A stretch of DNA of 64,000 nucleotides, taken from positions 3,111,001-3,175,000 of the forward strand of contig NZ_CP027773.1 in the NCBI RefSeq assembly GCF_003019815.1, in the 5' to 3' direction. Of this stretch, positions 44,992 through 52,488 are shown piece by piece. The translations under genes and the position numbers were made by a program. This DNA is from Variovorax sp. PMC12. Its GTDB lineage: Bacteria > Pseudomonadota > Gammaproteobacteria > Burkholderiales > Burkholderiaceae_C. Within the stretch, counting starts at the first letter, position 1. Each line of letters starts with the position of its first letter. The notes below the pieces were generated by a model, which was not told the DNA's origin, searched no databases, and was given only the letters and a program-made list of their open reading frames with translations.

Positions 44992-45561
44992 TCAGGACGC
45001 CTTCCAGAAGATGTAGTCGGCTTGGTACTGCACCACCTGCTTCTGGCCCTTGGTGGCCGGCGTGCACGGCACGGCCGCCGGCGCCACGCCGCCTTGCAGC
45101 GCCACGCGCTGGATGTACGTGACGCCCGTCATGGCGCCGCTGCCCGTGGCCGGGTTGGCCTTCACCAGCTGGTACGGCAGGCTGGTCGGGCCCGAGGGCG
45201 CGACCGCCAGCTGCGTGGCCGTGAGCTTGGAGCCGTCCATCGACTCCCAGGTGGCCGGCGGGCCGTAGTACTTGCCGACCTGCTTGCCGCTGCGGTCCAG
45301 CAGCCTGGCGTCGGGGCCGACGAACACCCATTCCGTCTGGCCCGGGGCATTGGCCTTGTCGCGGCATTCGTAGGTGATGTCGCCCTTGCCCACCGTTTCC
45401 ATCGCGACCTTGTTGCCGGCCGGCACCTGGATGGTGGGGGGCAGGCTGGACTGGTTGAAAGCGGGCGTCATCGACATCGAACCGCAGGCGGTGAGCACCG
45501 CGGCAGCGGCGGAAACAGCGCCGAGAACGGCGAGCGAACGGGCGGGACGGGAGGTGTGCAT
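44992..45561 (-). CDS. DUF3455-type lipoprotein
   Basis: 189 residues from ATG 45561, with an AGGAG Shine-Dalgarno. The N-terminus has an Ala-rich signal with the lipobox L-T-A-C-G (Cys26). The remainder, with V-G-K-G-D-I-T-Y-E-C-R and W-V-F-V-G-P-D-A-R-L, is the DUF3455 pattern. No activity is known. It is the first gene of the DUF3455-sigma-anti-sigma run, and its own leader contains the stem-loop at 45580-45617. It is divergent from the acylase gene. Confidence 0.75.
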   Translation of the reverse strand: MHTSRPARSLAVLGAVSAAAAVLTACGSMSMTPAFNQSSLPPTIQVPAGNKVAMETVGKGDITYECRDKANAPGQTEWVFVGPDARLLDRSGKQVGKYYGPPATWESMDGSKLTATQLAVAPSGPTSLPYQLVKANPATGSGAMTGVTYIQRVALQGGVAPAAVPCTPATKGQKQVVQYQADYIFWKAS

Positions 45562-45579
45562 GGAATTTCTCCTGGGGTT

Positions 45580-45617
45580 GTAGAGGGTCAGCAGCTCCTC
45601 GCTGCTGAGGGGTCTAC
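45580..45617 (-). other. Stem-loop in the DUF3455 5' leader
   Basis: TCAGCAG (45588-45594) pairs with CTGCTGA (45602-45608) around a CTCCTCG loop, and outer GTAGA (45580-45584) pairs with TCTAC (45613-45617). It lies 19-56 bp upstream of the start codon and could affect translation. On the minus strand upstream, CATCC and CGTGTA about 14 bp apart resemble an ECF-type promoter, tentative. Confidence 0.45.
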
Positions 45618-45712
45618 ACGCCAGGGGCGGGTTTGGATGCAGCCTCGCGGAAAAAAATTTTTCCGACGCGCCAACCCCACCCCATCCCGGCCCTCCGAGC
45701 GGCCGGCGCACG

Positions 45713-45766
45713 TTCAGCGTTCTTTCAGCATCGCTTCAGCTTGTGCCAAGCCTGGGTTTCTATCGT
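45713..45766 (+). promoter_or_regulatory. Three TTCAGC direct repeats at 11-bp spacing, upstream of the acylase gene
   Basis: TTCAGC occurs at 45713-45718, 45724-45729 and 45735-45740, exactly 11 bp apart. After a further 20 bp there is TATCGT (45761-45766), a plausible -10, and the acylase ATG follows at 45817. Direct repeats one helical turn apart are typical of OmpR/PhoB-family response-regulator sites that stand in for a -35 element. The regulator is not in the window. Confidence 0.6.
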
Positions 45767-45816
45767 GCCCCGAGGGCTGCTGCGTGGTGCGGCAGCCGAC
45801 TTCGATCAGGGACGAC

Positions 45817-48327
45817 ATGAACTCTCGGCATTTGCATTCCTCGCCTCCGGCTTCCAACCGTCCATGCGGGCTGCGGCGGGCCTGGCGGCTGGGCCTTTGC
45901 GCCAGCGCCACCGCGGCGTTGGCGGCATGCGGCGGCAGCAACAGCGGCGGCGACATTGGCATCGGCAACTGGCTCGGCGGCAGCGGCAGCAACAGCGGCA
46001 ATGTCAGCAGCGCGGGCGGCGGGCCGGAAAGCATCGCCCCTGGCGATAGCTACAAGGCCGAGATCCGCCGCACCGCCCATGGCATTCCGCACATCGAGGC
46101 CAGCGACGAGAAGGGCATCGGCTACGGCGTGGGCTATTCGTACGCGCAGGACAACTTCTGCGTGCTCGCAGGGCATTTCGTCACCGTGCGGGGCGAACGG
46201 TCCCGCTACTTCGGCGAAGGGGCCTTGCCCGCATCGGGACAGGGCACCCTGCCCGCCAATGTGACCTCCGACCTGTTCTATCGCCATCACAACGACGAGG
46301 CCAAGGTGCGCGCGGCCTGGAACGCCTACAGCGAACCGGTCAAGGCGATGTTCAAGGGATTTGCCGCGGGCTTCAACCGCTACCTGCGAGAAACCGGGGC
46401 ACAGGCATTGCCGTCGAGCTGCAAGGGCGCAACCTGGGTGCGTGCGGTGGAAGAAGCCGACCTCGTGCGGCTGATGCGCGACTACGCGGCGCTCAATGGA
46501 CTGGCCGACACCGCGCCACTGCTGGCCCAGGCTTCGCCGCCGCAGCGCGGCGGCAATGCCGCACAAGGCGCGCCGCAGATTTCCGGGGCGAGCGCGCTCA
46601 AGGCACTGGTGCAAAAGCCCAGCACGGGCAGCAATGCCATGGCATTGGGCAGCGAAGCCACCGCCAACGGTCGCGGCATGGTGCTGGGCAACCCGCACTT
46701 TCCCTGGGCCGGCGTGCTGCGCCTGTACCAGTTGCACCTGACCATTCCCGGCCGCATGGACGTGATGGGCGCCAGCCTGCCCGGACTGCCGATCGTGGGC
46801 ATCGGCTTCACGCGCGACTTTGCCTGGACGCACACCACGAACACGGCGGCGCGCCTCACCTTCCACCAGTTGCGCCTGGACCCCGCGGACCCCACGCGCT
46901 ACATGGTGGATGGGCAAAGCAGGCCCATGGAGCGCAAGGTATTCAAGATCGACGTACGGGAGCCCGACGGGCGCATCGCGGCACGCGAACACGCCTACTA
47001 CACCACCGACTTCGGCACTGTCATCGCCCATGGGCCGCTGCGCTGGGACAGCCAGCACGCCTACACCGTGCGCGATACCAACACGGACAACCACCGCCTG
47101 GCCGACCAGTGGCTGGCCATGAACCGGGCCCGCTCGCTCGACGAGATGAAAGACGCGGTGCTGCGCATCGTGGGCAACCCGTGGAACAACACCCTGGCGG
47201 CGGATGCCTCCGGGCGCACGCTTTTCATGAGCGCAACGCCCACGCCGAATGTCTCCGCGCAAATGCTGGCCGACTGCCAGCCCACCGGCTCCGAGGCGTT
47301 GAAGGACCTCCCCGCCCCCGTGCTGCGAGGCGACACGACGCGCTGCCAATGGGCGAACGACCCTGCCGCGCCGCAGGCCGGCATCTTTGCAGGCAAGGCT
47401 CTGCCGCTGCTGGAGCGCCACGACTACGTCCACAACTCGAACGACAGCGCCTGGCTGACCAACCCCCAGGCTCCGCTCGAGGGCTTCTCTCCGCTGGTGA
47501 GCATTGCGGGCTCCCGGCAAGGCTTGCGCACACGTCAGGGCCTGTCGTGGCTGCACACCGCCCTGCAGCCGCGCAACGGGGTGCCCACCCGACGCGTATC
47601 GCAGGACCAGGTCGAGGCCATGGTGCTGGACAACCGCGTGTACCTGGCGGAGCTGGTGCTCGACGACATGCTCTCGCTATGCCCGGGCGGCAGCAGGTCG
47701 CCCGAAGCCACTGCCGAGATGCGCCAGGCATGCGCGGCGCTCAAGTCATGGGACCGCACGGCAGGCCTGGATGCCGGCATCGGCTATGGGTACATGGAAG
47801 ATTTCGCGCTGTCGTTCCTGCAGCAGGGCCCGGACGTCTGGCGCGTGGCGTTCGATCCCTCCGACCCGGTGAACACGCCGCGCGGCCTGCGCGTGGAACA
47901 GCCCGAGGTGGCGGCCCAGGTGCGTGCGGCCATGGAGGCCGCGGTGCGCAACGTCGCAGCCAGGGGCTGGACTGCGGGCCGGCGCTGGGGAGACATCCAG
48001 GGCGCCACGCGGGGCGGGCGGCGCATCCCCGTTCCCGGCGGACATGAGGAACTGGGCGTGTACAACATGATGATGAGCGTCGATGCCACCGGAAGCGGCC
48101 TGCGCGAAGCCGTGCATGGGACCAGCTACCTGCAGTCGGTAGGGTTCACGGCGGAGGGGCCGCGCGCCAGGGCATTCCTCGCCTACTCCCAGTCGACCGA
48201 CCCCGGCTCCCCCTGGTTCGCCGACCAGACCGAGCGGTTTGCCCGCCGCGAATGGGTGGAACTGCCCTTCACGCGTGCGGAGATCGACGCGCAAAGAGAT
48301 GTGACACTCAAAGTGATCGCCGAGTGA
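45817..48327 (+). CDS. Ntn-hydrolase acylase lipoprotein (penicillin acylase / AHL acylase family)
   Basis: 836 residues from ATG 45817. The N-terminus carries a signal with an A-L-A-A-C lipobox (Cys38) and a Gly/Ser/Asn-rich tether. The alpha region begins around I-R-R-T-A-H-G-I-P-H-I. Autoprocessing should occur before Ser272 in T-G-S-N-A-M-A-L-G, giving the N-terminal serine nucleophile. The beta subunit includes N-P-H-F-P-W, H-T-T-N-T and N-P-W-N-N-T. Length and motifs are like acyl-homoserine-lactone acylases of the PvdQ/QuiP group, and Variovorax is known to degrade AHLs, but substrate could be other acyl amides. Confidence 0.85.
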   Translation: MNSRHLHSSPPASNRPCGLRRAWRLGLCASATAALAACGGSNSGGDIGIGNWLGGSGSNSGNVSSAGGGPESIAPGDSYKAEIRRTAHGIPHIEASDEKGIGYGVGYSYAQDNFCVLAGHFVTVRGERSRYFGEGALPASGQGTLPANVTSDLFYRHHNDEAKVRAAWNAYSEPVKAMFKGFAAGFNRYLRETGAQALPSSCKGATWVRAVEEADLVRLMRDYAALNGLADTAPLLAQASPPQRGGNAAQGAPQISGASALKALVQKPSTGSNAMALGSEATANGRGMVLGNPHFPWAGVLRLYQLHLTIPGRMDVMGASLPGLPIVGIGFTRDFAWTHTTNTAARLTFHQLRLDPADPTRYMVDGQSRPMERKVFKIDVREPDGRIAAREHAYYTTDFGTVIAHGPLRWDSQHAYTVRDTNTDNHRLADQWLAMNRARSLDEMKDAVLRIVGNPWNNTLAADASGRTLFMSATPTPNVSAQMLADCQPTGSEALKDLPAPVLRGDTTRCQWANDPAAPQAGIFAGKALPLLERHDYVHNSNDSAWLTNPQAPLEGFSPLVSIAGSRQGLRTRQGLSWLHTALQPRNGVPTRRVSQDQVEAMVLDNRVYLAELVLDDMLSLCPGGSRSPEATAEMRQACAALKSWDRTAGLDAGIGYGYMEDFALSFLQQGPDVWRVAFDPSDPVNTPRGLRVEQPEVAAQVRAAMEAAVRNVAARGWTAGRRWGDIQGATRGGRRIPVPGGHEELGVYNMMMSVDATGSGLREAVHGTSYLQSVGFTAEGPRARAFLAYSQSTDPGSPWFADQTERFARREWVELPFTRAEIDAQRDVTLKVIAE

Positions 48328-48403
48328 GCCTGCGACCGTGGCCGGCCGGCTCGAGCGAACACGGCGACGACGCAGTCCCATAACGATAGAAGGAGGAGCA
48401 GTC

Positions 48404-49135
48404 TTGACTCGACGAATATTCGCGGCAACCTTTTGCGCAGGCCTTCCCGGGGTGATCGCCGTCGCATGGCTCGCAGTACCCGAGATCCTGGCGGGCAAGG
48501 TGCTGCCGCTGCCGATGTGGGTCGTGAGCGTGGCCTCGGGCATGCAGAGCGCCATGCTGCTGGCACTGGCGGCATACGCCGGTGCCAGGCTGGCACCCGG
48601 GGTCGGTCTGCAGGCGCCGGCATTGGCGGCGCTGGCCGGGTCGAGGCCGGCGTGGGGCATGCTTCGCGCACAGTGCCTTCCAGGCATCGTTGGCGGCCTG
48701 CTTGGCGCCGCGCTCCTCTGGTCCACCACGCGCCTCGCGGCCGATGCCGCCGAAGCGCTGCAGGGCGTGACGCTGCCGCCCGTCGTGCGCTTTCTCTACG
48801 GCGGCATCACGGAAGAAGTCCTCGTGCGCTGGGGCCTCATGAGCGCGATGGCCTGGGCCCTGTGGCGCGCTGCTGCACGGCGAGGGCGCGGCACGCCACC
48901 CGCGTGGATCTTCTGGGTCGCCATCGCGGGCAGCGCGCTGTTGTTCGGCGTGGGGCACCTGCCGGCCGCCTTTGCCATGGCGGGCGCGCCGAGTGCCGGC
49001 CTCGTGGCCTACATCGTCGGGGCCAACGCTGCATTCGGCCTGGTGGCCGGATACCTTTTCTGGCGGCATGGCCTGGAGGCGGCAATGATTGCCCACGTGC
49101 TGACGCACGCCGTGCTCCTGGCTGTGCAGCCGTAG
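48404..49135 (+). CDS. CPBP-family intramembrane protease
   Basis: 243 residues from a TTG at 48404, chosen because AAGGAGGAG lies just upstream; the longer frame from 48338 is weaker. About six to eight membrane helices. The CPBP motifs are E-E-V-L-V-R (Glu137, Glu138, Arg142), His185 in F-G-V-G-H-L, and His231/His235 near the C-terminus. This family (Abi/Rce1-like) cleaves or processes membrane peptides and occurs in bacteriocin immunity. It follows the acylase by 76 bp; no bacteriocin gene was seen. Confidence 0.83.
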   Translation: MTRRIFAATFCAGLPGVIAVAWLAVPEILAGKVLPLPMWVVSVASGMQSAMLLALAAYAGARLAPGVGLQAPALAALAGSRPAWGMLRAQCLPGIVGGLLGAALLWSTTRLAADAAEALQGVTLPPVVRFLYGGITEEVLVRWGLMSAMAWALWRAAARRGRGTPPAWIFWVAIAGSALLFGVGHLPAAFAMAGAPSAGLVAYIVGANAAFGLVAGYLFWRHGLEAAMIAHVLTHAVLLAVQP

Positions 49136-49136
49136 T

Positions 49137-49191
49137 GGCCTGCGCGACAGGCCGTCACTACCGAACCGACCTGGCCTGCAATGCGCAGGCC
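49137..49191 (+). terminator. Two tandem hairpins after the CPBP gene
   Basis: GGCCTG (49137-49142)/CAGGCC (49148-49153) and GGCCTGC (49173-49179)/GCAGGCC (49185-49191) are two short stems sharing the same arm sequence. The second is followed by TTCCTTC. They probably end the acylase-CPBP transcript. A duplication or dispersed repeat unit is also possible. Confidence 0.5.
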
Positions 49192-49258
49192 TTCCTTCGC
49201 TGACTCCGCGCCACTCCAAGCGTCGAAAACCAAGGCCCGCGTGAAGAATTTCTAGCCA

Positions 49259-49283
49259 GTTGACAGTGGGCAACAGTGTCAAC
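49259..49283. promoter_or_regulatory. Inverted repeat upstream of the PAAR effector gene
   Basis: GTTGACA (49259-49265) and TGTCAAC (49277-49283) form a perfect 7-bp inverted repeat with an 11-bp spacer, 44 bp before the effector start. Each arm contains TTGACA, a consensus -35, but no good -10 was found at 17 bp. It may be an operator. Confidence 0.45.
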
Positions 49284-49326
49284 GCGCGCTTCCTCCTACA
49301 ACTCCCGCACACAACAGGGAGGTTTG

Positions 49327-50340
49327 ATGATGCGCAGAGTTGTCTTGGTCGGTGATCCACCGGCCGCCGGTGGAAGGGTGCTGCCGTACGACGGCCCGAT
49401 GGTCGACTTCTTCGGGCACCGGCCCGCGCTGGTCGGCGGCAGGGCGTACTGCGAGGGATGCAACAGCGTCGGCATCATCGCCAAGGCAGGAGGGCCGCGG
49501 CGACCGCAGTTCATATCAGAGATGGCGCTGGAGGGGGATGTGGTGGTGTGCCACTGCCCGGTGCCGCAGCCGCTGCTGTCGGTGTTGCGGCAGTCGGCGG
49601 AATATGACGATGACGATTGGCATGCGGGCGGCGTGACACCGAGTCAGACTGCGCCACCCGCTACAACGGCCGTGGCAAAAGCTGCGGAGATGGCAGCCTT
49701 CAAGAAGACCGTCGACGCTCACGTCACACATCCTCCGGAAGCCGAGCAGACCGAGAACATCTGTCCGAATATGACAAACAAGGAATTTGCAACGCTGGCA
49801 ATGAAGTTGCGCGACATGGCGCTCGACTACATCACGAAGAAGCGCTTGCCCGAACTGGAGCGTTGGGACAAAGCGGCGCAGGCTCATGTCAAAGCGTGGT
49901 TTGCCATCGCCGATCAGTACACCCGGGGGCACTTGCAGAAAGGCTTGGTCGAATGCGTGCGAGTGCTGAAATCTCTTGAGCCCAAGAATTTCGTCCGCTT
50001 TGTTGCGGGCGGCAAGCTGGCCACCTGCGTCATGGGCAGCACCTTCGGGGCGGATGCTGCCGCATGCAAATCGGACACGACAACTCACACCATCGCGATC
50101 GCCCTTCCCTTCTGCTACTACGAAGACAACGTGGTCAACTTTGACACCGGTGTAGTCATGGATGCCAACTCGCAGCTCGTGGTGCTGCTTCACGAAGTGA
50201 CCCACTTCAACGACACCTTCGGATCGAATGACACCTGGAACGGGACGGCAAACTCAAGGCGGCGCGTGACCAGCGAAAACCACGCCGCCCTTCTTTCCAA
50301 TGCCGACAGCATCGTGGCTTACACACTTGGAGTGCCATGA
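49327..50340 (+). CDS. PAAR-domain protein with a C-terminal M35-like metallopeptidase (probable type VI effector)
   Basis: 337 residues from ATG 49327 (GGGAGG Shine-Dalgarno). Residues 1-85 are a PAAR tip domain: V-G-D-P-P-A-A-G-G, then R-P-A-L-V-G-G-R-A-Y-C, and G-D-V-V-V-C-H-C-P. Residues about 220-337 contain H-E-V-T-H (His289, Glu290, His293) and a later S-N-A-D-S-x-x-A-Y, the pattern of aspzincin-like lysine-specific metallopeptidases. This suggests a toxin carried at the spike tip of a type VI system. No Tss genes are in the window. The next gene starts inside its stop (ATGA) and encodes a plausible exported partner. GC is lower than in flanking core genes. Confidence 0.8.
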   Translation: MMRRVVLVGDPPAAGGRVLPYDGPMVDFFGHRPALVGGRAYCEGCNSVGIIAKAGGPRRPQFISEMALEGDVVVCHCPVPQPLLSVLRQSAEYDDDDWHAGGVTPSQTAPPATTAVAKAAEMAAFKKTVDAHVTHPPEAEQTENICPNMTNKEFATLAMKLRDMALDYITKKRLPELERWDKAAQAHVKAWFAIADQYTRGHLQKGLVECVRVLKSLEPKNFVRFVAGGKLATCVMGSTFGADAAACKSDTTTHTIAIALPFCYYEDNVVNFDTGVVMDANSQLVVLLHEVTHFNDTFGSNDTWNGTANSRRRVTSENHAALLSNADSIVAYTLGVP

Positions 50341-50831
50341 AAAGATATCGCCCAGCCATTTGGCGTATGACCGCAATCTTCTTGTCATTGGTTTCCACGC
50401 CCTCAGTTCACGCCTGCAGTCCGATGAAGGTCATTGGTGTGTACTTCGATCGCGACTCCGCGACCGTATCCGCAGCGCAGGTGTCGAGGCTTGCTAGCTG
50501 GATGGCCGACCTGCATGCGAGATATCCGAACCATGAATCTATCGACATCAGCGCTTCGGCAGAACCTGGCGAAAACTCTCCAAGCAACCTTGCAATGGCG
50601 CGAGCACGCAATGTTGCTCGTGTTCTCCGGGAAAACCTTCTGTTCGATGGAGCAAAGATCTATCTGCCGGAGCGAGGCCATGTACAAAAGTCTGCGTCCG
50701 CGTACCTCAAGGAGTTGGAGAAGAGCCAAGGCGTCAGGGCCGTGCAACTCGACTTTCTTCCTGCTTGTCCGCACGAATGTTCATGTCAGATAGGCGCCTT
50801 CGGAGAGCCGACAACACGACGCACGCGTTGA
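50337..50831 (+). CDS. Exported OmpA-like small protein, probable immunity partner of the PAAR-peptidase
   Basis: 164 residues, start overlapping the effector stop by 4 bp. N-terminal signal peptide ending V-H-A before Cys27. The mature part begins C-S-P-M-K-V-I-G-V-Y-F-D-R-D-S-A-T-V and contains N-L-A-M-A-R-A-R-N-V-A-R-V-L, like the C-terminal OmpA peptidoglycan-binding fold. The end has a Cys-rich C-P-H-E-C-S-C. The genetic coupling and periplasmic location suit an immunity protein to a periplasm-acting peptidase. The assignment is from context, not from a known family. Confidence 0.65.
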   Translation: MKRYRPAIWRMTAIFLSLVSTPSVHACSPMKVIGVYFDRDSATVSAAQVSRLASWMADLHARYPNHESIDISASAEPGENSPSNLAMARARNVARVLRENLLFDGAKIYLPERGHVQKSASAYLKELEKSQGVRAVQLDFLPACPHECSCQIGAFGEPTTRRTR

Positions 50832-51061
50832 AAGGTCTTTTTCCCTTGCCCACCGAAGCCGAGCGGTTTGCACTTAGCTACCGAGAGAGGAAAAGTGCAG
50901 ACCTCGTAGTCAACGACTTTGCGGCCATAAAGCTATGTCCGAACCTGAAGACCTCGAAACTGCCGGGCTGCAATCCCGGTCGGCCCGATGGTTGGAGCGT
51001 TGATGCGAGTGCAGCCCTACCTGGCTTCACACCGAGCACGGCGCCGAGCCGAGGCTTGAAA

Positions 51062-51538
51062 ATGAAAGACTGCTGGCAATCCTTTCCGAGATGCCTCCTT
51101 GCATCTCTTGCTGTTCTGCTTGCGCCGACCACATGGGCTTGCAGCCCGATCAGAACCATCGGCATCGTGTTTGAGAGGAACTCGGCGACCGTTCCGGCCA
51201 AGGAGGTTCTCAAGCTCGCCAATTGGACGGCCATGCTCAGATTGCAATATCCGAATCGAGAGTCGCTTTTTCTTTCGACGCAAGCGGCATTCGGCGAGCG
51301 CGACGCGAGCAATCTAGGTGTGAAGCGCGCCAGGAACGTCGCGAGAGTCCTCAGGGAAGACCTGTAATTCGACGTGCGCGAAGTCGACTTGCCCAGCAAA
51401 GGGTATGTCGCCGCCATCCCGGCCCCAGAAGGAAGCGACTTGTTGAAGCGCGTCGATATCGACTTCCTTCCAGCCTGCCCGCACGAGTGCCCGTGTCAAA
51501 ACGGCGACCCGCTCTACCAGCCGCCGGTTCCACGGTGA
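51062..51538 (+). pseudogene. Second copy of the OmpA-like partner gene, interrupted by one in-frame TAA
   Basis: Starts at ATG 51062 with a signal peptide ending T-W-A before Cys, then C-S-P-I-R-T-I-G-I-V-F-E-R-N-S-A-T-V, clearly a paralogue of the gene at 50337. The frame stops at TAA 51365-51367 after R-V-L-R-E-D-L. Continuing in the same frame gives F-D-V-R-E-V-D-L-P and later D-F-L-P-A-C-P-H-E-C-P-C, the homologue of the first copy's C-terminus, to a TGA at 51536. So only one codon breaks it. Without the stop it would encode 158 residues. It is either a recent pseudogene or a truncated protein of 101 residues. Confidence 0.75.
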
Positions 51539-51712
51539 CGCGGATGGATTCGAGCACCCTCGAATTTGGTCGCAAGGTGCGGATGCTCGGCGCTCGCCTC
51601 GACGACCGTGCCGAGGCACGCAACCTCGGCCCCGGCACCAGGCACTGCGTGGCGCCGTAGTCGAGCGAACGACGGTCGCCGAGGTGCGCGGTCTTGCGGC
51701 CCTGCAGGACCA

Positions 51713-51907
51713 CTACCCCCCCGGCGTGAGGCGCTGGGTTTTCTCGTAACGCGCCGGGCGCGAGAACCGGTAGCAGCGCAGCCTCGGGTACAGCGCATTG
51801 GTACGGCCGTCCGCAGGGGTTCGCGCCGCGACCATGTTGCGCAGACGGGCCCAGGCGGCGGTGGGAATGGCCTCGGGCTTGTTGTCGGCGACGGGCGTAA
51901 CTGGCAT
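51713..51907 (-). CDS. Hypothetical protein, 64 aa
   Basis: A 64-residue frame from ATG 51907 with almost all third codon positions G or C, typical of real genes here. It has P-T-A-A-W-A-R-L-R-N-M-V-A-A-R and ends T-Q-R-L-T-P-G-G. No Shine-Dalgarno and no recognised family. It lies downstream of the DUF6124-like gene on the same strand. Confidence 0.4.
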   Translation of the reverse strand: MPVTPVADNKPEAIPTAAWARLRNMVAARTPADGRTNALYPRLRCYRFSRPARYEKTQRLTPGG

Positions 51908-51993
51908 CGGTTTTGTCGTGGAGAAAAGAGGAAAAGCGCGATGCGCAGCGTAGCCGGTGGGCGCGTGCCCGTTGTCAGGGCACGCGCCCGGTG

Positions 51994-52320
51994 CTACTGG
52001 GTGCTGCCGATGTTTTGTTGCAGCGCTTCACGCACTGCGCTGGTGGCGCTATTGACGGTATCGATACGGACCAGCAGCGCGTCGTTGAGCAAGCCGAGCA
52101 AGGCGCTCAGTTCGGTGCGGCTGGGAGTGAGCACCTCGCTGTCGTTCAGGGCGCTGGTGTCGACGAGCTTCTTGAGTGCGCTGTAGGCGCGCATCACGTC
52201 GTTGAGAGTGTCGGCGTCGTCGCAGGCTTGTAAGGCAAGGTCGTCGAGAACACATGACTCGGGATTTAGAGAAGCGGAAGGAATGCGAGGTTGCGCGCGG
52301 GTACGAGCGGATTCAGCCAT
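51994..52320 (-). CDS. DUF6124-like small protein
   Basis: 108 residues from ATG 52320 with a GGAG Shine-Dalgarno. Helical throughout, with acidic stretches and A-L-L-V-R-I-D-T-V-N-S-A near the end; similar proteins of unknown function are common in pseudomonads. The family name is tentative. It borders the low-GC island on its 3' side and has normal high-GC codon use. Confidence 0.55.
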   Translation of the reverse strand: MAESARTRAQPRIPSASLNPESCVLDDLALQACDDADTLNDVMRAYSALKKLVDTSALNDSEVLTPSRTELSALLGLLNDALLVRIDTVNSATSAVREALQQNIGSTQ

Positions 52321-52368
52321 GAAATGGACTCCAAGATTCGCAGGGGCTTCATCAGGCTTCCAAACCCG

Positions 52369-52388
52369 GTCGCGCCACCTAGCGCGAC
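52369..52388. other. Hairpin at the edge of the low-GC island
   Basis: GTCGCGC (52369-52375) and GCGCGAC (52382-52388) form a perfect 7-bp stem with a CACCTA loop. It lies between the end of the DUF4365 gene and the small DUF6124-like gene. No T-run follows in either direction. Confidence 0.4.
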
Positions 52389-52488
52389 GGGCGCAGTATA
52401 TCGATGAGATCGTTGCCCTAAAGCTCAACGATGTTCCGCGAATAATGAATGGAAACTTTCTTCAGAGTTCCTACTTTGTCTCGCGCCA

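Noticed and set aside
51544..51660. A 38-codon frame on the plus strand after the pseudogene.
   Set aside because: No Shine-Dalgarno, no family, and too short to separate from chance in GC-rich DNA.
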